Shown here: positions 43,357 through 52,168 of the stretch, in pieces | How the letters are laid out: every line of letters begins with the position of its first letter | How positions within the stretch are numbered: the stretch's first letter is position 1 | NCBI RefSeq assembly: GCF_002272745.1 | Contig: NZ_NPBD01000001.1 | Location: 1-64,000, forward strand | DNA: 64,000 nucleotides | Origin: Terribacillus saccharophilus | GTDB lineage: Bacteria > Bacillota > Bacilli > Bacillales > Amphibacillaceae | Direction: 5' to 3' | Position numbers and translations under genes: made by a program | Notes under the pieces: model-generated | The model's database searches: none | Told to the model about the DNA's origin: nothing | What the model saw: only the letters and a program-made list of their open reading frames with translations

Positions 43357-45537
43357 ATCGCGAAACTTTTATATAGGTTAGGAAAATGGGCAGTAAATTA
43401 TAAGAAGAGCGTGGTCTTTGGAGCGTTGGCTCTTCTTGTCTCCTTAGCTATCGTAACTGTTAGTTTAGGAACAGCATTCAATGAAGACTTGAGTATTCCG
43501 AATACACCTGCTGAAGAAGCCAATGATTTGCTGAGGGATGCATTCCCTGATTCGGAATCAGGAGCGCAAGTACAGGTTGTGTTCAAAGCATCGGATGGTG
43601 AGACACTCGATTCTGAAGCATCTAATAAAGTTATTACAGATACGCTAAATAGTATTCAAGAAGATGATTCGGACGTTGTTTCTGTCGCAACACCAGTTCA
43701 GCTTCAGAATCTAAATGAAGATAAAACGGTCGGTTACGGTACTGTTACTTTTAAAGATGAAGCGGCAGAAGTAACACAAGAGTCAATTGATAATGTGACG
43801 GAGAAAGTCGAAAAGACTCGCGATGCGGGAATTCAGACTGAATTAACTGGTGACGTTGAATTCTCTGGTATGCATTTGGGTGCAGGCGAGATAGTCGGGA
43901 TCATAGTTGCCTTCCTCGTGCTGGCAGTGACGTTCACTAGCTTCCTGGCAGCAGGTATGCCAATTCTATCTGCGTTAATTGGACTTGGAATAAGCTTGCT
44001 GACAATCGTGATCGGTTCTAACTTCTTCGAGATGCAGAACATATCGTTGACTTTGGCAGCGATGCTCGGGATTGCAGTAGGAATAGATTACGCTTTGTTC
44101 ATCATGACACGATTCAGACAGCAGCTGGCTGAGGGCCATTCCGTTAAAGAATCGGTGGCAATTGCAACTGGTACTTCCGGGAGCGCAGTTGTATTTGCAG
44201 GATTGACAGTTATTATCGGTCTGTTGGGTCTTGCTGTAACAGGAATTCCGTTCTTGACAGTAATGGGTGTAGCGGCTTCTATCAGTATCCTATTGTCTGT
44301 AATAGTATCAATTACGGTACTTCCGGCAATTCTGGGTATGCTTGGGCACCGAATTTCTCCTTCTAAAGGAAATCGATTCCTGAAGAAAATTACGCGAACT
44401 ACGGAAGAAAATCCTAGCAAAAATAGGTGGGGTAAATTTGTTACGAGACGTCCCTTGCTTGTTACGTTCCTTTCTGTAGCAATACTTTTAGTTATTGCTA
44501 TTCCATTCACTCATATGAGTTTAGGTCTGCCGGATGATGGAACAGCGAAACAAGAGGACACAACAGAACGGAAAGCATACGATATACTGGCGGATGCTTA
44601 TGGCGAAGGCTTCCATTCTACTTTAGTTGTAGCAGCTAAAATCGATGCGGATGAAAATGCCGAAGAAGTCCAGCAGGATTTACAAGCTGTCAGCCAGGAT
44701 ATCAGTGAACTGGATGATGTAAAAACTGTTACTCCAGCAATGCCGAATGAAGCTGGGGATGTATTTATCATCAGTGTGACACCGGAAACTGGACCAAATG
44801 ATCAGGAAACAAAAGATATCGTAAATGAAATCAGAGATTTGTCCAATGAAGACATGGAATTGCTTGTTACAGGTACTGCGGCAGTTAATATTGATATTGC
44901 ACAGAAACTGAATGATGCACTGCCAATCTTCGCATTACTAATCGTTGGGCTTGCATATGTCCTTCTTGTATTAGTATTCAGATCTATCCTTCTGCCGCTT
45001 AAGGCAGTTTTAGGATTCCTGCTTTCCATCGGCGCAACATTAGGGTTTGTTACGTTTGTTGTCCAAGATGGGAATATGATCAACCTGTTCGGGTTCCCAG
45101 GAGAAAGTCCGATACTGGCCTTCCTGCCAATCATTGCGATTGGTATCCTATTCGGTTTGGCGATGGACTATGAAGTATTCCTCGTAAGCCGTATGCGGGA
45201 AATATATTCTCAAACTCGCGATCCGAAAGAAGCGATACTCGCAGGTATGCGGGATAGTGGTAAGGTCGTCGTTGCAGCTGGATTGATCATGATGTCGGTA
45301 TTCGTCGGCTTTATGGTAACGCCTGATGCGATGATTAAATCAATCGGAATGGCGCTGACATTTGGGGTCTTATTCGATGCCTTCGTTGTTCGTATGACAA
45401 TCGTTCCAGCTGTTATGTCCTTAATGGGCAATGCAGCGTGGTATATGCCGAAATGGCTCGATAAGATTTTGCCGAACATTGACATAGAAGGGGAAGCACT
45501 CCTTCATGAGAAAGAAAAAGAAAGAAAAACAAGCTGA
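43357..45537 (+). CDS. MMPL/RND family transporter (YdfJ-like), start codon uncertain
   Basis: About 726 residues, two repeats of one helix, a large extracellular domain and five helices. Proton-relay-type segments GIAVGIDYALFIMTRFR and FGLAMDYEVFLVSRMRE are conserved. The family exports lipids, surfactants or drugs. A normal opening would be MAKLLYRLGKW. At that position the codon is ATC (43357), six bases after the excellent ribosome site GGGGGAG at 43344-43350. The only in-frame ATG upstream (43285) adds 24 unrelated residues and has no ribosome site; TTG 43342 overlaps the site. So either AUC is used or the start has been lost. Confidence 0.82.
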   Translation: MAKLLYRLGKWAVNYKKSVVFGALALLVSLAIVTVSLGTAFNEDLSIPNTPAEEANDLLRDAFPDSESGAQVQVVFKASDGETLDSEASNKVITDTLNSIQEDDSDVVSVATPVQLQNLNEDKTVGYGTVTFKDEAAEVTQESIDNVTEKVEKTRDAGIQTELTGDVEFSGMHLGAGEIVGIIVAFLVLAVTFTSFLAAGMPILSALIGLGISLLTIVIGSNFFEMQNISLTLAAMLGIAVGIDYALFIMTRFRQQLAEGHSVKESVAIATGTSGSAVVFAGLTVIIGLLGLAVTGIPFLTVMGVAASISILLSVIVSITVLPAILGMLGHRISPSKGNRFLKKITRTTEENPSKNRWGKFVTRRPLLVTFLSVAILLVIAIPFTHMSLGLPDDGTAKQEDTTERKAYDILADAYGEGFHSTLVVAAKIDADENAEEVQQDLQAVSQDISELDDVKTVTPAMPNEAGDVFIISVTPETGPNDQETKDIVNEIRDLSNEDMELLVTGTAAVNIDIAQKLNDALPIFALLIVGLAYVLLVLVFRSILLPLKAVLGFLLSIGATLGFVTFVVQDGNMINLFGFPGESPILAFLPIIAIGILFGLAMDYEVFLVSRMREIYSQTRDPKEAILAGMRDSGKVVVAAGLIMMSVFVGFMVTPDAMIKSIGMALTFGVLFDAFVVRMTIVPAVMSLMGNAAWYMPKWLDKILPNIDIEGEALLHEKEKERKTS

Positions 45538-45543
45538 GTGTAA

Positions 45544-45581
45544 AGAAAGAGACGTTCTCACGGGAGAGCGTCTCTTTTCTT
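45544..45581 (+). terminator. Terminator after the MMPL gene
   Basis: AAGAGACG / CGTCTCTT arms with inner TCTC / GAGA pairs and a TTTT run. Confidence 0.85.
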
Positions 45582-45719
45582 ATAGAAGCCAAGCTCTAAA
45601 TTACTGAGGGAAAATGGGATTCCTGATAAGATGGGAGTAGGGCAGTGAATAATTCGCCTTTCGCTGCCCACTTTAATGATAGAAAATATTCCGTGCAGCA
45701 AGTAGAAAGGAACGTTAAT

Positions 45720-46484
45720 ATGCAGTAACTGACACATGAGAATTTAACGCAGCTTAAAGAACTGAAGACAGAACTTACGAGATTCACCGCCGTATACAAA
45801 TTCGCTCTGGATGAAGTGAATACGAAAATCAATATCTTAAATGAAGAATTTTCTTATATTCATGATTATAATCCAATTGAACACTGCAGTTCCCGATTGA
45901 AATCACCAGAAAGCATTCTAAAGAAAATCTTTAAAAAGAATATTGATTTTTCATTGGATGCTATTAAGGAAAATATCAAAGATATCGCTGGTATAAGAAT
46001 TACCTGCTCGTTTAAGTCGGATATCTACGCAATAAGCGATATGATCGAGAAGCAAAAAGATATCGAACTTATTGATCGGAAAGATTATATAAAGAACCCG
46101 AAACCGAATGGCTATCAGAGTCTGCATTTAATCGTGAAAGTACCCGTATTTTTGTCTGACAGGGAAGAAAGCGTGTGTGTGGAGATTCAAATCAGGACGA
46201 TAGCAATGGATTTTTGGGCCAGTCTGGAACATAAAATCTATTATAAATATGATAAAGCAATACCGAATCGGCTGGCGAATGAATTAAAAGAAGCTGCAGA
46301 TTCAGCATCCGCGCTTGATGATAAGATGGAAAAAATCCACAATGAAGTAAAAGAGTTAAAGAATGAAAGTTTAAATGAACAACTCGATAAAGTTCTCGAC
46401 GTGAGCAGCATGACTGCTACCCGGGACAAGATTATGCAGGGTATACTTCAGCAGCTAATAGACAAGCCGAAAAGACTGGAATAA
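45720..46484 (+). pseudogene. Small alarmone synthetase (SasA/YwaC-like), stop at codon 3
   Basis: The frame from ATG 45720 (AAAGGA nearby) reads Met-Gln-stop (TAA 45726-45728), then continues without a break as LTHENLTQLKELKTELTRFT.VYKFALDEVNTKINILNEEF to the end. The RelA/SpoT synthetase core is intact: IAGIRITCSFKSDIY, NPKPNGYQSLHL, VEIQIRTIAMDFWASLEHKIYYK. Relatives make (p)ppGpp or pGpp from GTP or GDP and ATP, as YwaC does under wall stress. The next usable start is GTG 45816 (222 residues), which removes the first helix and has no ribosome site; CTG 45729 is another possibility. One base change would restore a 254-residue protein. Confidence 0.8.
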
Positions 46485-46496
46485 GATTTGAAATTA

Positions 46497-46528
46497 AGAA
46501 CCGTTCATGCTATTTGATGAACGGTTCT
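46497..46528. terminator. Bidirectional terminator
   Basis: AGAACCGTTCAT / ATGAACGGTTCT, 12-bp perfect stem between convergent genes; the T runs are weak. Confidence 0.75.
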
Positions 46529-46538
46529 AACTAATTCA

Positions 46539-47366
46539 CTAACTGTTTCCGAGAGGTCTTCTGCATTTACCTAAGTCAACGCCTTCATGACTCAATTCTC
46601 TTTTTAGATTAACAATAGGTGACCCGTTATAAATTATTTCCAGGACGTCATGAATACTATCGAGTTTTTCTTGTTCTATTATGTTTCCTGATAACAGGTC
46701 TTCAAACCATGATTGTATTTTGATAGGTGCTAAATTGCCAGCAATAGAGGATAAACGCGAGAAGCCGTATTGAATCTTCTGACTGAGGTCCCGCTCCCCT
46801 CCAGCATAAAGATAAAATGCACCATCTGATAGATTCCTCAATATATTGGAAGCCTTGCTTGGATTTCCTGCTTCTTTTAAGCCAATAACCGAATCTGATT
46901 TTGCAAGTTCAAGTATGCTTTCAACAGATAAGTCAAAGCCTGTACGAGCTGGGTTATTGTATAAGATTACTGGTTTTTTAGCCAAAGAAATAATACTTTT
47001 GGAATACACTAGCGCCTCGCTTTGAGTAGGTAGGAGGTAGGGAGGATAACCTAAAAGGATAGCAGCAATACTGGTCTTACTGATTTCTTTAGCAAGTACT
47101 TCAGCTTCAGATTGTCTGATAGCTGAAACACCGAAGATGATTTCCATATCGCTAACGAGCAATTCTTCCTCTTCTAAAGCTGTTAACAGCTCCACTTTTT
47201 CCTTTAGACTAAGGCTATGCTGCTCCCCAGTTGAACCACAAACTAGTACAGATCGAATACCTTTGTTATATAGTTTTCTTATGTGATCTAGAGTACGCTT
47301 TGTATCGAGCGTTTCGTCGTTTTGAAAAGCAGTAGGTACAGCGACATGATAAATTTCTTTCAACAT
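46539..47366 (-). CDS. Dihydrodipicolinate synthase family aldolase (not DapA itself)
   Basis: 275 residues, class I aldolase barrel. GSTGEQHSLSLKEK replaces the DapA GTTGE phosphate loop; Tyr in ILYNNPARTG and the Schiff-base Lys in GLKEAG are kept. Members cleave or form 2-keto acids, e.g. N-acetylneuraminate or 2-keto-3-deoxy sugar acids. ATG 47366 has AAGGAG. It is divergent from the PTS IIC gene and both could respond to the cre box between them, which points to sugar-acid catabolism rather than lysine synthesis. Confidence 0.8.
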   Translation of the reverse strand: MLKEIYHVAVPTAFQNDETLDTKRTLDHIRKLYNKGIRSVLVCGSTGEQHSLSLKEKVELLTALEEEELLVSDMEIIFGVSAIRQSEAEVLAKEISKTSIAAILLGYPPYLLPTQSEALVYSKSIISLAKKPVILYNNPARTGFDLSVESILELAKSDSVIGLKEAGNPSKASNILRNLSDGAFYLYAGGERDLSQKIQYGFSRLSSIAGNLAPIKIQSWFEDLLSGNIIEQEKLDSIHDVLEIIYNGSPIVNLKRELSHEGVDLGKCRRPLGNS

Positions 47367-47508
47367 GAGCTTAACTCCTTCGTGTAAATTTGTTTGCCGA
47401 CCGCTTAAGGATCTATTGCTCTAAATCCGTGTGTATGTAGTATTCACCATAACCTAGTTTAACAAGAATTGTATAGAAAATATTTGGGCAGGAAAAACTT
47501 CATCGAAA

Positions 47509-47522
47509 TGAAAGCGTTTACA
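47509..47522. promoter_or_regulatory. CcpA cre box
   Basis: TGAAAGCGTTTACA fits the cre consensus at every position. It is 35 bases before celB and could block transcription under glucose. Confidence 0.8.
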
Positions 47523-47556
47523 TAAACTGCTGTAAATCCGCTGAGGAGGTACAGTT

Positions 47557-48870
47557 ATGAGTAAAGTGAATCAGTTCCTGGAGGAGAAAGTAATGCCTGT
47601 CGCTGCGAAGGTAGCGCAGCAGCGACACTTAAACGCACTACGTGATGGACTAATTTTATCAATGCCGCTTATCATCATCGGTTCTTTCTTTTTAATTCTT
47701 GCCAATTTCCCGATCCAGTCGTATATGGATTTCCTTGCTGAACGGCCGCAGCTCAAGGAGAGTTTACTATATCCATATCGCGGCACGTTTGAATTGATGA
47801 CCTTGATTGCCGTCTTTGGAATCGGTTACCGTTTGGCTGAGTCATATAAGGTTGATCCACTTGCGGCTGGTGCTGTATCTTTATCGGCTTATTTCGTCGG
47901 CACACCATATGTAACGTATATCATCGGCAAGACACCAGAAGGCGTGGATATAACCGAGACAGCTTATCAGACAGCTATGTTCACAAGCAAAGGACTTTTT
48001 GTTGGGATGCTGATTGCTCTTCTGTGTACTGAAATATATCGGATGATTGTACAGCGTAATTTAGTCATCAAACTGCCTGACGGTGTACCGCCAGCTGTTG
48101 CTCGCTCTTTTACCGCCTTGATACCGGGATTTTTTGCAATCATTGCAATCTGGGTTATTCGTCTGCTAGTGGAGAACGTCGGTTCTTTCGGCAGTATCCA
48201 TAATGTCATCACAGTGCTGCTGCAAAAGCCGCTAACATCTATCGGAACGAGTCTTGCTGGTACAATGATCATTTTCCTGTTGATCACATTGCTTTGGAGT
48301 ACTGGTTTGCACGGAGCGACAATTGTTGGAGCGGTAACAGGACCGATTTGGCTGACGTTGACAGCGGAGAATGCTAAATCCTTTGAGCTTGGCGAGCCCG
48401 TGCAGCATATCGTTACAAATGAAATCAATGATATCGTCTTTATAGGAGGCTCTGGAACAACACTGGGCCTTGTGCTGGCAATGTTATTATTTGCGAAAAG
48501 TCAGCAGATGAAGCAGCTTGGGAGACTAAGTATCGGGCCAGGTATATTCAATATCAATGAACCGGTACTATTCGGGATGCCTATTGTCATGAACCCGCTC
48601 CTGATTGTGCCCTTCATTTTCACACCGCTTATCTCGGTACTGATTACGTATCTGGCTATGAACTGGGGAATCGTTGCAAAGCCTATAGGAATAGTGCCAC
48701 CTTGGACAATGCCGCCTATATTACAAGGCTATCTGATTACAGGCAGCATATCAGGGGCAATTCTGCAGATTGTCATTCTTGTCCTATCGTTCCTTATCTA
48801 TTACCCATTTTTCCGGCTATGGGATAAACAAAAAGTAAAGGAAGAAGCTTCAGGAGGAGAAGAGCAGTAA
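47557..48870 (+). CDS. PTS cellobiose/lichenan-type transporter subunit IIC (CelB/LicC)
   Basis: 437 residues, about ten membrane helices. ALRDGLILSMPLIIIGSFFLILANFP at the start, GGSGTTLGLVLAM and FNINEPVLFGMPIVMNP with the substrate-gating NEP motif are typical of lactose/cellobiose-family EIIC. It imports a beta-glucoside or chitobiose-like disaccharide while it is phosphorylated. GAGGAGG precedes ATG. No EIIA, EIIB, phospho-beta-glucosidase or antiterminator is next to it, so it must borrow partners encoded elsewhere. Confidence 0.92.
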   Translation: MSKVNQFLEEKVMPVAAKVAQQRHLNALRDGLILSMPLIIIGSFFLILANFPIQSYMDFLAERPQLKESLLYPYRGTFELMTLIAVFGIGYRLAESYKVDPLAAGAVSLSAYFVGTPYVTYIIGKTPEGVDITETAYQTAMFTSKGLFVGMLIALLCTEIYRMIVQRNLVIKLPDGVPPAVARSFTALIPGFFAIIAIWVIRLLVENVGSFGSIHNVITVLLQKPLTSIGTSLAGTMIIFLLITLLWSTGLHGATIVGAVTGPIWLTLTAENAKSFELGEPVQHIVTNEINDIVFIGGSGTTLGLVLAMLLFAKSQQMKQLGRLSIGPGIFNINEPVLFGMPIVMNPLLIVPFIFTPLISVLITYLAMNWGIVAKPIGIVPPWTMPPILQGYLITGSISGAILQIVILVLSFLIYYPFFRLWDKQKVKEEASGGEEQ

Positions 48871-48884
48871 TCTGCTCTTCTTTC
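48859..48884 (+). terminator. Terminator overlapping the celB stop
   Basis: GAAGAGCAG-TAAT-CTGCTCTTC followed by TTTCT; the TAA stop lies in the loop. Confidence 0.75.
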
Positions 48885-49038
48885 TACATAGAAAATCATA
48901 AAGCCGAAGAAGGTGTGAAAAGATAAGGAAAGTGGAATGGTAACATAGTGAATCTTTCAATATAGAAAAATTGAAATCTTTGCAGGAAATAGTACAAGCA
49001 ATCGAGAAAGAATAGAAAAAGGCTATAGGAGGGGAATT

Positions 49039-49626
49039 ATGACGACGTCGTACGAGGAATTAGTAGCAGAAATGGAACGTATTTCGACCGTGATACAGAA
49101 GTTTCCGGAAAATCTGCAAGGCAAGGTTTTCGACATTATGATGAAGAGCTATCTTGGTGAACGTGGCTATGGCTACGAGGCTGCAGCTGCCGTAGAGGAA
49201 CCAGAGGTGGAAAATGTACAGCATATTTCGGTCGTCGACTCCAATCGAGTCCAATCAATCAAGAAGCGTCCGATTCGCCGTAATAAGGACTCCTATAGCA
49301 TGGTGAAAGATCTTGACCTACTAGGTAAAAGCGGTGTGGACCCATTCCGTGAATTCCTGGAGCGATATGAAGTGAATTCCAATATCAAGTTCAATACAGT
49401 GGCAGTCTACTATTTGAAGAATGTCCTGCATATACCGGATGTGACAATTGATCATATCTATACATGCTATAAAAATGGCGAGCGGAAGGTGCCAGGCAAT
49501 CTCAGACAAAGTATTACAGATACCTCAAGCTCCAAATATGGCTATATCAACATGAGTGATAACCATATTACACTTAGTGTCCTCGGAGAAAATCTTGTGG
49601 AGTTCGAACTGAAGCAAGAAGCTTAA
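49039..49626 (+). CDS. Hypothetical protein, possible winged-helix-like C-terminal domain
   Basis: 195 residues. The first 70 residues are acidic and helical; a basic linker IKKRPIRRNKD follows; then a compact domain of about 100 residues (FREFLERYEVNSNIKFNTVAVYYLKNVLHIPDVTIDHIYTCYKNGERKVPGNLRQSITDTSSSKYGYI) whose pattern of helices ending in a beta wing resembles a winged helix. No membrane or signal segment. GGAGGGG before ATG. Single gene; function unknown. The domain assignment is by eye only. Confidence 0.6.
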   Translation: MTTSYEELVAEMERISTVIQKFPENLQGKVFDIMMKSYLGERGYGYEAAAAVEEPEVENVQHISVVDSNRVQSIKKRPIRRNKDSYSMVKDLDLLGKSGVDPFREFLERYEVNSNIKFNTVAVYYLKNVLHIPDVTIDHIYTCYKNGERKVPGNLRQSITDTSSSKYGYINMSDNHITLSVLGENLVEFELKQEA

Positions 49627-49710
49627 TACTAGTTTAGAGAAAGCGCAAACAAGGAATATATAATCAGAGCGTTACTGAATCATCACAAATGAGTGGAGGG
49701 AAGTAACAAG

Positions 49711-49998
49711 ATGAAGAAAACGAATATTGGATTGATCGCCGGAGGAACAGTCGCATTAGCCGCAGCAGCAGGTACCTTTTCTTATTTGAAAAGCAAGAAG
49801 GAAGATCCGAATGTGACGGGATCGAATTTGCAGGATAAAGAGCGGGAGGACAAGCTTCCAAGTCCGGATGCAAAAACAGATGATGCAGAGAAAGGCTTGA
49901 CTGCCTTAGACCATGCTTATCGAGAAGAATGGGTGGCAAATACAATTACACCGACTGAAGAAGAGATTAAAGCAGCGGAAGGAAAAGTGAATAAATGA
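49711..49998 (+). CDS. Small membrane-anchored hypothetical protein
   Basis: 95 residues. One N-terminal membrane helix (about residues 6-24, IGLIAGGTVALAAAAGTFSYL) followed by a strongly charged soluble tail with many Lys, Asp and Glu. GTG 49693 is in frame, but GTGGAGGGAAG fits ATG 49711. Not recognised as a named family; probably an envelope or stress-related protein. Confidence 0.6.
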   Translation: MKKTNIGLIAGGTVALAAAAGTFSYLKSKKEDPNVTGSNLQDKEREDKLPSPDAKTDDAEKGLTALDHAYREEWVANTITPTEEEIKAAEGKVNK

Positions 49999-49999
49999 T

Positions 50000-50037
50000 A
50001 AAACCGGCTATGAATTTTACCTCATAGCCGGTTTTTT
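50000..50037 (+). terminator. Terminator
   Basis: AAAACCGGCTATGA / TCATAGCCGGTTTT with loop ATTTTACC-like bases and a T run. Confidence 0.92.
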
Positions 50038-50220
50038 ATGTACATTTTTCAGGTTAGTTAGACTTTAATCAAGGTATTGTAATCGGTGTACAATCTTTTC
50101 AAATTATATCCCACAGCTAGTCTCTTTAAATTTGCTGCATTTGTATAAGGATGTTCTTTGTTTTCCATTTGTTTTCTATCTATAATGGAGTTAATAAAAA
50201 ACAGAGGGAGTAACAATCTC

Positions 50221-50382
50221 ATGACAGCATTATCCTTTTACACCGTTGCTATCATTGCTCTTATTCTGCTGGCTGTAATAGGTGTTTTCGTCGGAATCTA
50301 TCTAGTATTTAAAACGTACAACCGAAGACGTCAGCAGACTTATATGGCTGAATGGCAAGCAGATCGGAGGCAACGAGAATGA
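50221..50382 (+). CDS. Small single-helix membrane protein (53 residues)
   Basis: MTALSFYTVAIIALILLAVIG and on to FKTYNRRRQQ: one membrane helix (residues 6-32) then a basic cytoplasmic tail with RRRQQTYMAEWQADRR. GAGGGAG precedes ATG 50221; the frame is open further upstream without a ribosome site. Its stop overlaps the start of the next gene (ATGA), so the two are translationally coupled. Unknown function. Confidence 0.65.
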   Translation: MTALSFYTVAIIALILLAVIGVFVGIYLVFKTYNRRRQQTYMAEWQADRRQRE

Positions 50383-50858
50383 CAATGTACCAGATTGTAC
50401 CTATGGAGCAGTCACAGGCTGAACTTATTGCGAACACATGGAGATATGAAGGTATCTATGCTTTCTATGATATGGATCAAGATGAAGAAGACTTGGCTGA
50501 ATTCCTTGATCCGGAAGCAAGAAAAGGAAACGTTTATGCGGTGACTCAGATGGAGGAGGTCTTTGGCTTTTGCAGTATCCAATCAGAAAATGATGAAGTC
50601 GAAATAGGATTTGGTATGCGTCCAGATTTGACGGGGAAAGGCTTTGGACAGGAATTTGTGTCCTTTCTGGTTGAATACATTATAAAAGCATATCACCCAG
50701 AAAAAATTTCCCTTGCTGTAGCTTCATTCAATAAGCGGGCTATTACGTTGTACGAACGTATTGGTTTCCGTCTTACTGAATGTTTCGATCAGCAAACAAA
50801 CGGTTCGGTGTATCCTTTTATTCGCATGGTTCTAGATGTAAAAAAACTCTCCAGCTAG
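50379..50858 (+). CDS. GNAT family N-acetyltransferase
   Basis: 159 residues. The acetyl-CoA loop reads MRPDLTGKGFGQEFV (R/Q-x-x-G-x-G/A type) and LAVASFNKRAITLYERIGF is the late GNAT motif. ATG 50379 overlaps the stop of the small membrane protein; CGGAGG serves as ribosome site. The acceptor is unknown. An ATG at 50385 would also be possible. Confidence 0.85.
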   Translation: MTMYQIVPMEQSQAELIANTWRYEGIYAFYDMDQDEEDLAEFLDPEARKGNVYAVTQMEEVFGFCSIQSENDEVEIGFGMRPDLTGKGFGQEFVSFLVEYIIKAYHPEKISLAVASFNKRAITLYERIGFRLTECFDQQTNGSVYPFIRMVLDVKKLSS

Positions 50859-50874
50859 ATAGATGGAGAGTTTC
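50843..50874. terminator. Bidirectional terminator
   Basis: AAACTCTCCA / TGGAGAGTTT between convergent genes. Confidence 0.85.
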
Positions 50875-50881
50875 GTTATTT

Positions 50882-51892
50882 TCAGATGATTTGTTTACCC
50901 ATTTGCCCAAGCGCATAATAGATTCCGTGCTGTAGTGTTTGGAAACAATCGAATGTGGCAAGCGAGATGCCTGAATTGGAGATCTGCAAGCCAAGCTCCG
51001 GTGAGATTCCGACTAGTAATGTCTGCGTACCGATTAAGGATGAAGCTGATCCAACTTTGCTAATAAGGTTCGCCGTATATTGGCTAACGTCCTTATCCAA
51101 TCCTGTCAGATCGAGCAGCAAGTATCTTGCTTTATGTGCCGGCAAATTCTCAAGCGTTTTGAATAACAGTTCCTCGGATCGTTCTTCATCATATTTACCG
51201 ATCAAAGGTACAACAACGACATGATCAAGTACAGGAATAATTGGAGAAGATAAATCGCGCACCAGGTTTTTCAATTCCCTGGTCTTATCCTCGACTGTCG
51301 CTTCCAGTTCCATAATTTGCTGAGATTCCTTTTTCCGTGCTAATTGATGGATATTCTCAGAAACCGTAACCTCGGAAGGGAAGTAATGGATGATAGTACT
51401 TTCGTAGCCTTCCAATTGATAATGTTCTACCTTGTACCATATATTTCTTCCAAACATGCCGCTGAAAATGCCCGCATAATGGGCTGGCAAGAAACGGCCT
51501 CCTTCAGTTTTACCTTGGGAAATATTTATCTTATGTTCCCAGCTGTCAACCAATTCTGCTGTCAACGTATGTTTTTCGGGATCAAGATTCTTAATTGTAG
51601 TTCTTCCCCAGCCTGCAGAAGCATATGTATTCGTAATCAGTTCCGCAGCTTTATGGATGCCAACATCAGGTTTGTTTTGGAAATACTCTCCGACAACAAT
51701 GCCTTGCCGATATCCTGTTGTTTCAAAAACAAGATTGGAAACCTCTTCTCCAGAAATCTCCTCTATCGTGTCAAAAAATTCACGCATAGCACTGGAAATC
51801 CAAAAAAGAACTGAATCCTGCTCTTCATATATGAATCTGCCTTTATCCAGTTCCCAAGCAAACTGGAGGCCCCCAATTTCTATCTTATCCAA
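50882..51892 (-). CDS. STAS-domain protein with V4R/XylR_N-like sensor (RsbR paralogue)
   Basis: 336 residues. The N-terminal part (GWGRTTIKNLDPEKHTLTAELVDSWE and AHYAGIFSGMFGRNIWYKVEHYQ) resembles the V4R/XylR_N small-molecule sensor; a coiled coil (KKESQQIMELEATVEDKTRELK) joins it to a C-terminal STAS domain (LLLDLTGLDKDVSQYTANLIS, GTQTLLVGISPELGLQI). RsbR-type proteins build the stressosome that feeds SigB. At the site equivalent to RsbR Thr171 a Ser seems to be present (DVSQYT); the Thr205 equivalent is Gln. ATG 51892, downstream of GGGGT-like bases only. Monocistronic. Confidence 0.8.
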   Translation of the reverse strand: MDKIEIGGLQFAWELDKGRFIYEEQDSVLFWISSAMREFFDTIEEISGEEVSNLVFETTGYRQGIVVGEYFQNKPDVGIHKAAELITNTYASAGWGRTTIKNLDPEKHTLTAELVDSWEHKINISQGKTEGGRFLPAHYAGIFSGMFGRNIWYKVEHYQLEGYESTIIHYFPSEVTVSENIHQLARKKESQQIMELEATVEDKTRELKNLVRDLSSPIIPVLDHVVVVPLIGKYDEERSEELLFKTLENLPAHKARYLLLDLTGLDKDVSQYTANLISKVGSASSLIGTQTLLVGISPELGLQISNSGISLATFDCFQTLQHGIYYALGQMGKQII

Positions 51893-52126
51893 TGGTTCCG
51901 TACCCCTTTTTCGTGCGTTTTATAGTCCAAGTATCATTATAAATATTATACAGATACAATGCCAGTTCTTTACGGTCCGCAGTAAGTCTTATCTATCATT
52001 TCTCTAAATTGTTCCTTTATACCAACCATAGCACATAATACTGTTAGATGCTGGAATGCTATCTAAAAATATCGATATGTTCTTAACTTGTTAATGTGCA
52101 TAATACAGCTGGAGAGAGGTAATAAA

Positions 52127-52168
52127 TAAGACAGAAGCGTACCATACGGGTACGCTTCTGTCTTATTT
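52127..52168. terminator. Terminator of the YitT-family gene
   Basis: AATAAGACAGAAGCGTACC pairs with GGTACGCTTCTGTCTTATT around ATAC; overlaps the gene's last codons. The 230 bases to 51893 hold no other feature I can name. Confidence 0.88.

Noticed and set aside
45640..45700. Inverted repeat GGGCAG ... CTGCCC upstream of sasA considered as an attenuator or riboswitch
   Set aside because: Stem is short and lacks a T run or a conserved core.
46539..47366. Considered as dapA of lysine and spore dipicolinate synthesis
   Set aside because: No other lys/dap genes nearby, GSTGE in place of GTTGE, and placement next to a sugar PTS gene with a cre box.
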